In this document: positions 34,301-47,096 of the stretch, piece by piece
Numbering within the stretch: the first letter of the stretch is position 1
How the letters are laid out: the number at the start of each line of letters is the position of its first letter
From: Verpa conica
Lineage: Eukaryota > Ascomycota > Pezizomycetes > Pezizales > Morchellaceae
DNA length: 64,000 bases
Reading direction: 5' to 3'
Assembly: GCA_033030425.1 (NCBI GenBank)
Contig: JAUFSD010000021.1
Span: forward strand, 806,001 to 870,000
The notes under the pieces: model-generated
What the model was told of the DNA's origin: nothing
The model's database searches: none
Seen by the model: only the letters and a program-made list of their open reading frames with translations
Made by a program: the position numbers and the translations under genes

Positions 34301-35809
34301 CATCTCATTAATCTTCCTTCGAACCACTTCTTTTTTGGCTTCAACTTCTGCAAGCCTCCGCTTCCTTTCTTCCTCCTCTTTTGCCGCTTCACGCTGGCGA
34401 ACCAGTTCTGCCGCTTTGGCTTCAGCTTCCTTCCGTTCCCTATCCCGTGCATCCTTTTCGAGTTGCTTGCGTATGGCTTGTGCATCCTTGTCAATTTCCA
34501 TACGATCGGATGATTTATCTCTTGATTTGAGTTTAGCAATCGCTGCTTGGGGATGATCAATATCTCCACTTGGGGATCGTGAGGGCGTTTCTGTTGGGAT
34601 TGGCAGACCGATAACAGTATATACCTTTTTCAGAACATCTGGGTCGATTCCTGCCTCATCGACCATATACCGCCAGCTCACCCTAAGAGGGATCATATTC
34701 AATACAGCTCGTTGTGCCTCATTGCGTAATTCCACTATTGTCTTAGGTGTTTCTAGCGGAAAATTGGAAGTAGAAGGATTCATGGGACTACTACCCACAT
34801 GCATTCCTCGCGAGGTTGCTGCAATATGGAACGGAGGCGACAGATTCTTGGGCCCAGGTGGAGGTGGTGCCCGTGGATTTCCTACCAGCCGAGAGGAAGT
34901 TGTCAGCACAGACCAAGCCGATGACTCCCAAGTGTCTAGTTCTTTTCAAAATATTGGGTAGACTTTGGGGATGGGCAAATAAATCTTCAAAAAAAACTAC
35001 TTTTTTTATCCCCTATACCTTTTGGTTGACTCGGTGGGTCGAATTTCTTCTCGCGCTGATTACTTTCTAGCGCTTTAGATGGTGGAGCAGAAGACATGTC
35101 AAACGACCTTTTCCGGTTTCCAGGCCAACCCTGTGGTGTATGGGATGTAGACTCTCTACGATAAGTTTCATTCCTGTAGATCCAGAAAGGGCGAATTAGC
35201 AAGTTCTATGTGCAGAGATGATGCCGGGCGAAGGGTCTTACCACGTCTGCGAACGGGGAATTGGTGAGTGGTTCGGAGCTTCGCTGTTAGTTCTCATACC
35301 TATACTTTTTTTTAGCACTGACCCTAAACTTTTCGGTGATCCCAAATCGTTCTTCCGGACGTACTATGCGGAGCAAATTCTCTCCCTTGCTGGTTCTGAC
35401 CACCCCGATCTCGTTGCCTGCTTCTTGAACGGTTATTGCGCTTTTTAAGATGTGGCCCCTCAAGATCCTCTGCATCTGAAAGTTCTCCTTCCTCTCTATC
35501 TTCTGGCAACCCATTATCGCTCCGGCGATTTTGTTTACCTAGACTTGATGAAGGCGCGTGCATCGGGCCTAGAGAAGTGATGGATGCAGTAGATGGAGGG
35601 CCAGAAGGTAGCTGTCGGGACGCGCTGCTGTTACTTGCAAACTTAGGCACAAGATTAGGTGACTGAATCGCCAGTGAAGGTAATGTAATATTGTTACTTC
35701 CGGCGCTGTTGATACTCAATTTCCGTAGATCCTGGCTCAAACCAGGAGGGCCTCTCGGGGCAGGAAGAGGGAAGACTCCAAATGCTGGGGTAGGAGGATA
35801 GTTCGCCAT
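31322..35809 (-). CDS. red1: Red1/ZFC3H1-like nuclear RNA-surveillance zinc-finger protein
   Basis: Predicted 1,293-aa protein from seven exons: 35809..35365, 35278..35242, 35173..35019, 34935..32917, 32762..32098, 31955..31670, 31596..31322. The N-terminal third is disordered (S/P-rich, EDREEGELSD). Residues about 700-880 are a long charged coiled coil (EKKRKEAEEIEAAKRR...). Near the C terminus is the putative zinc finger CRWELSGGICSDTGCTEQH, with ligands Cys1177, Cys1186, Cys1191 and His1195. It is followed by DDEILVELASVVEG and KDFETVVAGIASYRRQFL, the order seen in fission-yeast Red1 and human ZFC3H1. These proteins scaffold MTREC/PAXT, which feeds transcripts to the nuclear exosome. The tail is Q/S-rich. 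The 37-nt second exon is the weakest part; a 5-nt microexon model also keeps frame. The gene is divergent from the myosin gene. Confidence 0.85.
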
Positions 35810-36751
35810 AGCCGACAGCAGGCGAGAGAAAATTACCGATGATATTTAGCAGAAATGTTAGAGAAGACGTGGTGCTTTAGTGAAATGAGTTTGACGACAA
35901 GAGGGAGATAGGGAGGGAAGTAGTGGTTGATGGGGGGTTCCTGGGATGGCGAGATGTGGCCCGTGTTGTTTCAGTCACTGGGGAAGGTGGGTAAGGGGGG
36001 CAGCACTCAGCTCAGGAAGCATGAGCGATAGATGTTCTTCAAAGAAGCAAAGAAGAAGCGAAGCAGAAGATGGCCTGTGGCTGGCTGGCTTTGACAGTGA
36101 TATAGGTTAGTACAAAAGAGCAGTGCCAGGAATTGAGTTGAGCTATCTTCTGCTGGAGATTAATGCCTGGTGGGTTATGTATGTAAAGTATTGATGATGC
36201 CAGAAGTAGCAGGTTATCTTGATCTTGTTTCTCCCTTTTGTATCACTGGCTCTGTCTTTTGTTTTTCAGTATCTCTCCTTTTCAGATACTTCACCTCTCT
36301 TCCACTTTTCCTCCCCTTGGCCGGCTGAAGAGTGGAGGTTGCAAAGAGGAGAGATTTAGTAGTAAGCGAAGTTAACCTCCGAGTTAACCTCGAGGGTTAG
36401 GATAGGTATATCGGGAAACGTTTGGTTATATAAGCTCCGCGGCTAATCAGATCCCGAAGCGGGGAAGCGTGATGCAACCTTTTTGTGATAAGGTAGGCAA
36501 CGCTAGGACAGAAGTGGAAGACTATTGTGTTTTGATCGTATGCCAACTGTGAGGCTCCGGTTTCTGATTGCTCCTGCAGGGGATTCCTCACTTCCGCGTG
36601 CTGCCCCTCCATACAGTGCATACATCCTTACCAGTCTCTGTGGACACGGTTCACCTAGCTGCTGTTTACTTCTACAATCCCCTCCTTCCTGCTCCATCCC
36701 TCAATCAATTTTCTTCACGAATTGTTTAGCTCACTCACTCCCCGGGCCATC
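35810..36751. promoter_or_regulatory. Divergent promoter between Red1-like and myosin genes
   Basis: A 942-bp spacer separates two divergent start codons. The left half is purine-rich (GGGAGATAGGGAGGG-like) and the right half pyrimidine-rich. There is a repeated TTAACCTC pair near 36372-36390. No gene lies inside. Shared regulation is possible but not shown. Confidence 0.55.
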
Positions 36752-39700
36752 ATGTCCGGCTTCAACCCACTCTCACCACCTGGGTATTCATCACCCTCAG
36801 GATCTTCAAGTAACCCGCCTCGATTATCATGGCAGCAGCGCCGTCCAGTCTCTGGAGTACACAAGAAGTCTTCTTCTTCACCATCCAATGCAACATTCTC
36901 TCCACCTCCAGTAGACTTTGTCACCTCACCAACACCAGGAATGAGAGGTCACCGGCAGTCCGTATCCGCCATCTCTGCAGCGCTGATTTCCGCATCTACA
37001 TCTACATCTACATCTACACCTACACCTACGCCCACGCCCACGCCCACGCCCACGCCCACGCTCATGCCCATACCTACACCTCCTCGACCAAGCTCTGCAC
37101 TGGTTGTCAACAACTGGCAGAATAGAAGTAGCCCAGTCGCTAAAGCCTCGCCCGGAACATTTGCTCCAGGTTTTATCAAGTCTGTTGATGATAGGCGGAA
37201 CAGCGCCTCGAGCTTAGCAGGGGGAATAGCCGGGGAAAATAGTGACTTTTCTGGGAGAAGATGGGTATGGGTTAGGGATCCGGAAAGAGCATTTGTGAAG
37301 GGAGAAGTTGTACTAGATGACGATGGGATGCTCACTGTACGGTGCGATGATGGAACTGTATGCACTCTCTGACTCCTGTATTAGAGTATTGGGAAATGTA
37401 TCCCCAGAATTTTGATCTGGGCTCGGGTTGGGTCCCTCATGAGCAGCTACTAACTCAAAGGCCAATAGGAACGAAGTGTTCATTCTGATAACGTCGACAA
37501 AGTCAATCCGGCAAAGTTTGATAAAGCGGATGATATGGCCGAGCTCACACATCTTAATGAAGCTTCTGTAGTCCACAATCTTCACTTGCGTTATCAAGCG
37601 GATCTTATATATGTAAGCCCTTGGCATGGCCTTTCTCTGTAATGTCAACTGATAAACTTTATTCCCATAGACCTATTCTGGTTTGTTTTTGGTAACAGTA
37701 AACCCTTACTGTGCATTGCCAATATACAACAATGACTACATATCTCTATACAAAAACCGCTCAAGGGAGGAGACCAAACCCCATATATTTGCAATTACAG
37801 ATGTAGCCTTTCGAAACATGCTTGAGGATAAAGAGAACCAGAGCATTTTAGTCACGTGCGTACTTGTGCTTTATAGAGCCTCTCTAGACCGGATAAGCTG
37901 CTGACTTTTATGCAGTGGTGAATCCGGAGCCGGTAAAACTGAAAACACAAAGAAGGTCATCCAATACCTTGCTGCCGTTGCCAGCGAGAGTTCTTCATCC
38001 AAACAACTCGGCACCCTAGAGCTTCAAATTTTACGAGCCAATCCAATTCTTGAAGCCTTTGGCAATGCTCAAACAGTTCGTAATAATAATTCATCTCGTT
38101 TCGGCAAGTTTATACGTATCGAATTTACTCGATCAGGCCAGATAGCTGGTGCTTTCATTGATTGGTATCTCCTTGAGAAAAGTCGAGTCGTTAACCAAGG
38201 CGGTGATGAAAGAAACTATCATGTCTTCTACCAGCTCCTGCGGGGAGCCAGCAGCCAAATGAGGGAGATGTACTTGTTAGACGACGAGAGTATCGAGGCG
38301 TGGAACTATATCAAAAATAGCAATGATACAATTGCAGGTGTAAACGATCTTGAAGAGTTTCGATCTCTGATGGAAGCGTTCCATGTTATGGGCTTCGGTA
38401 CTGAAGAGCAGGTCTCGATTCTTCGTGTCATTGCCGCCGTTCTACATATCGGTAACATTGAAGTTGTCCCGGAACGCAGAGGTGGTGAAGATGCGCGGTT
38501 GCCGGATCGTGGTCAAGCTGAAAGAGTGTCACATGTTCTGGGTATACCTGTAGATGCGTTTGTAAAGGGGTTACTCAGGCCTCGTGTCAAGGCTGGTAGG
38601 GAATGGGTCAATCAGTCACGGACAGCGGAGCAAGTAAAACAAAGTTTAGATGCTCTGGCAAAAGCCCTATACGAAAGAGGATTTGGAAAATTAGTTGAGA
38701 TGGTCAACAGTAAACTTGACACTCGCGGAGAAGGAGACGGCTTTATCGGGGTTTTGGATATTGCAGGTTTCGAGATTTTTGAGGTAACTAACATAAACGC
38801 CCCCCAAGGAACATGAGAGTTGACAGTTCTTCTCCGAGAAATAGGTCAATAGCTTTGAGCAACTATGCATAAATTACACGAACGAAAAACTACAACAGTT
38901 CTTCAATCATCACATGTTTGTCTTAGAGCAGGAAGAATATGAAAGAGAAAAAATTGAATGGAAATTCATCGATTTTGGTCATGATCTACAACCGACTATC
39001 GACCTTATTGAATTACCCAATGTAAGCTATTCTAGGAGTAGATTAAAGGAATCACTAACATCAGAACCCTAGCCTATCGGTATTTTCTCGTGCCTCGACG
39101 AAGACTGTGTTATGCCAAAAGCGAGTGATAAATCCTTCACCGAAAAACTACATTTTCTTTGGGATAAAAAGACACCAAAGTACAAGCGTTCCCTTCTCAA
39201 ACAAGGCTTCATGCTCACCCACTATGCTGCTGAAGTCGAATACTCTACCGAGGGTTGGCTGGAGAAAAACAAGGATCCTCTCAACGACAATATTACAAAG
39301 CTTCTAGCGGCTTCTCATGATAAGCATATTGCCTCTTTATTTGCCGACTATGCGGAGGATGCAAACGAGAGTGGGACTATTTCCAAGAGCAGGGTGAAGA
39401 AAGGGCTTTTTAGAACTGTAGCACAAAGACACAAAGAGCAACTAACAAGTCTCATGGCCCAACTCAACTCAACACATCCCCATTTCGTCAGGTGCATCAT
39501 CCCTAATCACCAAAAACGACCAAAGAAGCTGAATGCGCCATTGGTTCTTGACCAACTTCGATGTAATGGTGTGTTAGAAGGTATCAGAATTGCAAGAACT
39601 GGCTTTCCGAACAGACTTCAGTTTGCCGAATTCAGGCAGCGGTACGAAGTCCTCACTCCAAAGATTCCGAAGGGCTATCTCGAAGGGCAAAGAGCCTGCC

Positions 39701-42700
39701 AGCTTATGCTCCAGCAACTGGATCTCGATACTCAACTCTACCGTGTGGGTCTGACAAAGGTGTTTTTCCGGGCTGGGGTCTTAGCCGAACTTGAGGAAAA
39801 GCGAGATACTTTGGTTAGGGAAATTGTCACACGGTTCCAGAGCATAGCTAGGGGCTACCTTCAACGAAGGATTGCGAGGAAACGACTCTATCGTGCTGAG
39901 GCGACTATGATCATTCAAAGAAATCTACAGGTATACCTTGATCTCTGTGAAAGTCCTTGGTGGAAACTTTTTATGAAGATGAAGCCACTCTTGGGGGCGT
40001 CTCATTCCTCAAACGAGGTAAAGAAAAGAGATGAGATGATTCAGAAAATGGAGGTCCTTATGCAAACAGAAGCGGAGAACCGGCAGAAACTCGAGGAAGA
40101 GAGAAGGAAGGCCGATACAGAGCTTCAACGCGTTCAAAAAACTCTTGAGAGCGAAAGAGCTCTTGCCCTCGATAAAGAGGAAATATTTGAGAGGATGCGG
40201 CAAAGAGAGGCTGAGTTGAGTGAAAAACTTGCTGGTGCCCTTGAAGATCAGGATTTGTTAGAGGACCAGATTGATGAATTAATGAGTGCAAAGAAGAAAG
40301 CAGACGAGCAAGCAGAGCTCTGGAGGAAAGAACTGGAACAGGCAGGAGATTTAATTGCTCGTTTAGAGGATGAGAAGAGAGATCTAGCTGCTAGAATGGA
40401 GTTTTTGGACCGGGAACTTGAGGCAGCGGAGCAAGCAAGGGCCGAGAGGGGAGATGCTGAAGACAAACTAGAACAAGAAATTCATGTCTTAAAAAGCCAT
40501 CTTAGCATGAAGGAACGCAAGTTACGTGAGTATGAGGAAGCTTTAAAGAAGTCAGATCATGATTTAGATGAGAAGCTTGCGCAGACGGTATGCCCCATAT
40601 TTATACGTCCCAGATCATTCCCTGGCTGACTTCGAAAATAGAATTTGAGCCTCGAAAACAGTCAGAAGCAAATCCGGGAACTCATCGACGAGAACAGAAC
40701 GCTTCGGGATCAGCTGAGCGATTTATCAGCTACCTCAAACGGATATGAAGATCTCATTCGCCGAAAGGAGAGCGAATTATCTCTTCTTCATGCAGATCTT
40801 AAGAAACTGGAACTTGAGCGCACAGCATTTGATGACGAAAAGCGCCACCTCAACTCGAAACACGATGATATTCTAACACGTCTTCGTAGTGCTCATTCGG
40901 AGGTAGAGGCATTAAAGCATCAGTGTGCGAGGCTCGAAAAGGAGGCAGCAGATGCCCGAAGACTTCTAGACGCTAAGATTACAGAAGATGCAAAGACGGG
41001 ACATGGTCGCCGGCTCCTAGACGAGCAAGTTAAGGAACTACAGGAGGAGTTAACGACTATCCAAGCCGAGCTAAATAAGGAGCGGCAATCTCGAGCTGAT
41101 GTTGCGTTGCTTAGTGAGAACAAATTTGCTATTTTGGAACGTGATCACAAAGCTATCACTTCTGCAAAATATACAATTGAGAAAGAGCTCTATGCGCAAC
41201 AAGACACCCTTCGCCGTGCCCTCGAGGCCCGATCGCAGTCGGAAAAGGAGAAGCGCAACTTTCAAGCAGATTTGAAAGCTCTCCGGGATAGACTTGCTGA
41301 ATCTGATAATGCAAGGTTGCACGCGGAATCCGAGATCGAGAAGAGCTTTGCAAAACAAGCCAAAGAAAAAGAGGCGAGATTGGATAAAGACCTAAAGGCG
41401 AAAGAGGAAGCGCTTTCTATTGCTGAATCTGAACGTGTAAGATTAGCCTCGGAGGTTACGAGACTTACCCGTGTTGTCAGCGAGCAAGATGGAGCGCGGC
41501 AGTCTTATGAGCAGTCACGAAAGCGGATCGATTCGGAAGTCAACACGGTCAAAAATCGCCTCATGGCCTCAGAGAATGATAATCGTACTCTACAAAATAA
41601 GATTCAACAAAAGAACCTTGAGATCAGCAAGGCAAACGCTAGGGCGAGTGAACAGTACCGGGATAGGATTGTTGCCTTGACAGCTGACAGGACGAAGGCT
41701 GATGAGGAGTCGAGAAAGTTCCGGGGGCAGCTTGAAGATGCACAGATTCAGATCCGTGCGCTTGAAAAGCAGAAGGAGAAGCTATCACTTAGCTTGGAGG
41801 ATCTCAATCATGAAGTCGCACGCGAGCATAAAACGACCAGAAACGCCGAGAAGACAACATCTAGTCTACAGCTACAACTCGCTGAAGCAAACAGGACCTT
41901 AGAAATGGAGAGACAGATTAAGGCGCAGGCGCAGGCAAATACTAAACAGATCCAAAACGCTCTTGCAACTGCCAACTCTGAGCTCGAAGACTGCCACCAG
42001 CAACTACTTGTTCTCCAGAAAGTGTTCGACCCTGAGGGCGTGCAGCCAAAGAACTGGGAATCTGGAAGGAAGAGTATTGCTCAATCATTCGACTTGGCTA
42101 CGAAGTTAGATGAGGCAAACCAGGCCCTGAGACTTTCAAATGAGAGACGTATTCGCGCTGAGAAGGACCTTGCAGAACTGAGGAAAAGACATCAAGATGA
42201 AGTAGCGGAGATTGATAACATGCATTCGTCGTCTAAGAGGGCACTGCTCGATGAAATGAATCAAAATCATGTTCCTACAAATGGATCTCCCCGACCATTC
42301 AGCAGGGCACTCAACGCAAAGCAGTACTCCAACCAGTCAACACCTACAAGGAAGAATGTCTTTGGGCAAGACCAATTCGACTCTGAGAAGACAGACAAGA
42401 CAATGGATACTCTTAGCTTCCAACGCAGAATGGATCTTGCTTCTGAACTCGAAGAAGCCCAAAACCAACTACAGGTTGCAGAAATGCAGAACAAGCACCT
42501 CCAGGCCCAGATTGATCGAGTGAACGCAAAGGAGGGTGATCTAGAGGCGAGCCCATCTGCAAGACGTGCTTTAAAACTAGAGCGTGAGAATAACCGTCTG
42601 CACGACTTGCTTGACGAGTCGGACCAGAAGAATTCAGCACTTGAAGCTTCGATGAACTCGATCGAGTTAAGCTTGAAAGATATTCAAGCCAAGAGCCACG

Positions 42701-44572
42701 AAGAGTTGTACGATTTTATCAGCCAGCAGGAGCAATCCCGACGCAACCTAGTAATGGTTTATAACGAGACTGTTTCAGATCTTGGGCGAGCAAAAGACCA
42801 GTTTGAGAAGGTTAAATCAGCTAAAGTTGCAATTGAGACTGATCTCAGAGAGACCCAAATGGAGTTAGATGAAGCACTTTCTATGCAACAGCAGGATAAA
42901 GTCAGTCGAGCTCAGCTATTAGACGAGTTTGCTGATTTACAGATTCGCCTAGACGCTGAGTCGTCGAAGGTTGCAGACCTTACTGCAAACATGAACTTAT
43001 ACAAGACGCGTAGTGATGAGTATTTTAGCAAGCTTGATCAAGCAGAAGTTTTGTTGCTTAAGGCAACAAAGGCTGAGGCATTCGCAAAGAGAAGGGCGGA
43101 AGAGACGGAAGAGAACGCAGCGACAGTGTTAGCTGAAAGGAAGCAAATGGATTCGCTAGTAGAGGATTTACAAAGGCAAAATCAACACTACATAGAAAAG
43201 GTAAGTAAATTCACTACCATGTTCCTGGAGTGCGAGTTTCTAACGTCTCTTAGGTTGAGGATCTTTCTGCAGATTTAACTACCGCCCTTCAGGCCAAGCA
43301 GAGGCTACAGAACGAACTTGTTGACTACCGCAATAGACGGGAAATCGATCTTGAGGATAAAGAGAGCTCGATGGAACAGACAAGGAAGAAGTATCAGGCT
43401 GAGCTTTCGACTTTGAATGGCGAGTTGGAGATTGAGCGTGAGAATATTCTCCAGATCAGAGGAGAGAATAGGCGCCTCCGTGAGGAGGTTGAAGACCTCC
43501 GTGCAAAATGGGATGATGAAGTTCTTAACAGTTCCACATGGGCCAAGGAGAAGTCCCGTCTCGAGATTAAACTCCAAGATCTTTCACAGTCCCACGATGA
43601 CGCCGTTGCAGCACATAACGAAGCCCAGGGTCGTGTTGTCTCGCTCCTTGCTCAGGTCCGGACCCTCCGTGCCAACGTTGATGAAGTAGTCTCAGAACGA
43701 GAGACGCTTCAAAAGGAGAAGCGTAGTATCGAACAGAGGTTGGCTCAAGCTAGTCAAAAGCTTGAAGACCTAGCGAATGGAGAGAGTCCATCTATGCGTA
43801 ACGCTGCAGGTATGGATAGGGAGCTATTGGATCTCAAGGGAGCTCTACAGCAACAGGAGGATATCGCAGCAGCTGCGGTAGAGAAAATGCGGAGGGCTGA
43901 GGCTTTGGCAATTGAGACACAAAGAGATATTGCAGCGGAGAGAGAGACGAATGTCAGCTTACACAAAGAGAGAGCATCATTGGAAAAGCAGGTGAAGGAC
44001 CTGCAGCTGAAGTTAGTGGATTTGGAGACAAAGAGTTATTCTTCTACATCTCATGATGTCAGATTCTTGCATGGGCGAGTTCAGGAGGTACGTCTATGTT
44101 CCACTAATTTCTATTGCTGTTTGTACTAATTTTGTATTTTCCGGGTTTACAGCTTGAGAAGTTGCTCGATGAACAAGAAAAAGAACGCAAAAAGAGCGAG
44201 CGTTCGGTCCGCAATGTGGACCGTACCGTCAGAGACCTCCAAACCCAGGTGGAAAGGCGAGATAAAATCGTTGCACAACTCGAGGAGGAGATTACTAGGG
44301 GCAAAGAAAAGCTTGAGCGCCATCTAAAGACAATTGATGAGCTACAAGCATCCGACTCGGCACATGAGGTAATTACCCGGAGGGCGAAACACGAAGCGCG
44401 CGAGGAGCGAGAGAAGAGCTTAAGACTTGAACGTGAGCTTGAAGGATGGAAAGGGCTTAGGCTGGACAGGAATGCCAACAGCCGTAGTAACACTATGGCA
44501 GCTCTAAGCCAGATGGGAGATGATGATGGGGATCGTAGAGGATCAAAGAGGCATTCGGTTAATTTCTTGTAA
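36752..44572 (+). CDS. Class II myosin heavy chain (conventional myosin)
   Basis: Predicted 2,435-aa motor of the contractile actomyosin ring and septation. Exons: 36752..37357, 37469..37612, 37671..37855, 37916..38783, 38845..39021, 39073..40587, 40642..43200, 43254..44087, 44153..44572; all eight junctions keep the frame. Residues 1-165 are a disordered extension with an S/T-P repeat. The N-terminal SH3-like fold starts near 170 (RRWVWVRDP). The motor shows P-loop GESGAGKT (313-320), switch [11 protein letters not shown] (368-377), switch [11 protein letters not shown] (593-601) and [14 protein letters not shown] lever arm with an IQ-like segment ([19 protein letters not shown]) lies near 917. 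From about 975 to the end is an almost continuous heptad coiled coil, interrupted near 1705-1760 by a Pro/Ser-rich hinge. The length is typical of filamentous-fungal myosin II. Confidence 0.95.
36990..37080 (+). repeat. In-frame hexanucleotide microsatellite in the myosin N terminus
   Basis: ACATCT units followed by ACGCCC units encode Ser-Thr then Pro-Thr dipeptides ([18 protein letters not shown]). Because units are six bases, expansion or contraction keeps the frame and changes the length of the disordered myosin N terminus. Confidence 0.9.
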
Positions 44573-44977
44573 ATGGGTTTACGTGGTTTTCGATTGCTTT
44601 CGATACATTAGCAAGGGAGCATGGAATTTACCAAGGTTAGTATTTTTATAGCGTGGGTGTACGAATTTTATTTTGCCTTTGGGGTTTCACACTAGCGGTA
44701 GATCACAGGTCTTGGGAGTGGTGGGGTTAAGGATAGGGACTGGGTTATAACTGTACATGTATAGTTTTCGCGATTTGCGTCTTTTTTCTGCTTTTTTTTG
44801 GTTTTTTGACTACCTAATTCTGCTTTGTTTGTAGCAATTATGAGATACCAACGCAGTGAGCGGCTTTAGGTGTGTTAATGGTGTAATGTGTTATTTATGA
44901 AGTACCTATCAGCGGGTTGGTGTTGAACGATACCTTTTTTTTTTACCTTGTTAGAAATAGTCACGCCTATGGGGTAA
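44573..44977. other. 3' flank of the myosin gene
   Basis: T-rich downstream region with TACATGTA at 44754. No gene. It leads to the MULE insertion. Confidence 0.5.
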
Positions 44978-44986
44978 TCATAAGAA

Positions 44987-45066
44987 CGGCAAACGTGCAG
45001 AATGACACGGCCCGGGCGTGACACGGTCCAGAATGACACACGCATGCAGAATGACACGCAGTAACT
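44987..45066. repeat. MULE left terminal inverted repeat
   Basis: 80 bp, paired with 47221..47300. It contains three spaced copies of AGAATGACAC in one orientation and a GCGTGACAC variant. These are candidate transposase-binding sites. Confidence 0.9.
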
Positions 45067-45119
45067 GTGACTATAGAAATTTTTTATTCAGAATGAAAAT
45101 GGCCCGCAATTAGCTACAG

Positions 45120-46998
45120 TCAGATATTACCGAAATTAATAACAGGTGGAAGTCGGCATGTTGATTGCTTATGTCCAACCTGTCTGCACCGTGTACATCT
45201 TTGAGGAGCTTGATCTGGTACAACCGGAAGTGCCAATCCTTCTTTAGGAGTCCAACGCTTTTTACCCCCACCTACAGTCTCTCCAGCTCTTTTTCTAACA
45301 GTACGGGGTCGGCCTCGAGGTTTTTGTAGTGCAGGAGGATAACATTGATTCGAAAAACTGAGGTTTGATATATCTACTGGACGGATATTGAGTTGATATG
45401 TTGCTTGATATGTTGTTTGGAGAAACCGGTCTGGAAGGAAGTCCCGAGGTGCTTTTTTAAGCTTTGCAATACATGCAATAGCATGACCACAAGGTATTCC
45501 ATTTTCTTGATACCGGCCACAAGTGCATGTAGCAGACCATAAATCCACAATATATTTCTTTTTGGAAAAACTAGTTACTACTCCATTTGTAGTATCAGAC
45601 ATTTGTACCATTCGCTGTGGAGCATATTGTGTAGAATCACGAAGAAGATCAATTGCGTATTTTGTATATTTTTCTCCACTCTCAATAGCTCTTGTTGCTT
45701 CTTGAAAGCGATGGAACCGGCGATCCATTGATTTATTCCATATTTCGTTAAGCAGTTCTAAACAGGAGAGTTTTCGTTCGGTTTGAAGTGTTGCATTAAC
45801 TGATTCGACAATATTGGAGGTTTTATGGCCATGACGACAGGCAGACATATATGGTGCAGCCCATAGCTTTTTGTCTATTTTTTCCACATATTCCCAAGCC
45901 TTTTTATTTGTCTCTTTCAAGCTTTTAAGACCTTCTTCCAAAGCGTCATAAGTTAACATATACGCCAAAGATATGAAAGCAGTACGAGCTGCTAAACCAA
46001 ATATTTTCTGGATATTCCCTGCTATGTGAATAACACAATATGCACGGCCTGCCAATGATATCTCTTCATCAGCTGCATATAATCCTTTATCTCGATTGCT
46101 AATAATTGTGGTAGATGGATGATTGATTGTAGGGATTGCAGTTTTGAGATTGCTAAGAAAATAGCGCCAGGAAGACTCATTTTCACTCTCCACAAGTGCC
46201 CAAGCAAGTAACTCAATATGGTTATTTGCATCAATTGTAACCGCTAATAGTAAAATTTGAGTAAAAAAGGTTTTCATAAATGTTCCATCAATTGCCACCA
46301 ATCGTCGACAGTGAATAAATGAAGTAATACTTGTAGAAGGACAGATAAAAAGACGCTGGAACTTTTGAGTTGTTGGGTCAATAGACAGATTATAGTAGGT
46401 TCCTGGATTGGCTTCAACGAGTGCTGTAAAATATGCTGGAAGCTGTTGAAACTGATGAAATTGTCCTAAAAGATTGTCATTGAGAAATGCGTGCTTTGCC
46501 TTTTGGGCTGCTTGATAGTCAATAACTTCGTTAAACTTAAGCAAGATAGCATCCATAATAGCTCGAGGTTTTGTCTCAACAGTTACTACTATTGTCTCTG
46601 GTAAAACACGCATAATCCATTTATGTCCACTCGAAATTGCCCTATTGACATTCAAGGTTCCAAAGCATGAATGATCTGGCCGGCATACTCCAATAACCAC
46701 ACTTTGTTTTTCCTTGCACCAATATGCTCTAACGTAAAAGGAACAGTCTGATTGACGGCATGTAAAGATTACTCGAGCCCTATAGATTCATAGTTAGTAT
46801 TCTTCACCATTGAGTTTATTACTCATTAGGTCAAACTTACTTTGCTGAACTTTTTGTCTTTGGTGTAAATTTATCTGCAATTGCCCAATCCTGAACCGCT
46901 TGCTTGAATTCTTCCATCGATCCAAATAGCTGGCCCTCTTGAAGGCTGGCAGCACTGGTAACGCAGCCAGTACTACCAACTTGTACTGAACCGCTCAT
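45120..46998 (-). CDS. MULE transposase
   Basis: Predicted 605-aa transposase from two exons, 46998..46841 and 46779..45120, joined across a 61-bp intron (GTAAGT donor, CTATAG acceptor). The N terminus has a Cys/His region (FTCRQSDC ... CRPDHSC) like the WRKY/FLYWCH-type finger of MULE proteins. The RNase-H-like core shows a first Asp in LVAIDGTF (about 217), a second in SNRDKGLY (about 283), the C..H pair in YCVIHIAGN, and candidate third acidic residues near 334 or in NIVESVNA. A SWIM zinc finger follows (CTCGRYQENGIPCGH; Cys471, Cys473, Cys483, His485). The end has a CCHC knuckle (CTRCRQVGHKQSTC). There is no internal stop or frameshift, so the enzyme could be active. Its own terminal repeats lie on both sides. 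Confidence 0.92.
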
Positions 46999-47096
46999 CC
47001 TTACTGTACAGGTAACACAGTAGTGATAGGTTGATAGGGCTTAAGCCCAAGGTGATTGAGTTGACAAAATTGATAGAATTGAAGCCGTGGCTGATG

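Noticed and set aside
34161..34556. Ser-rich 131-codon plus-strand frame (and similar ones at 33006 and 33783)
   Set aside because: Antisense shadows of the Glu/Lys-rich coding sequence of the Red1-like gene.
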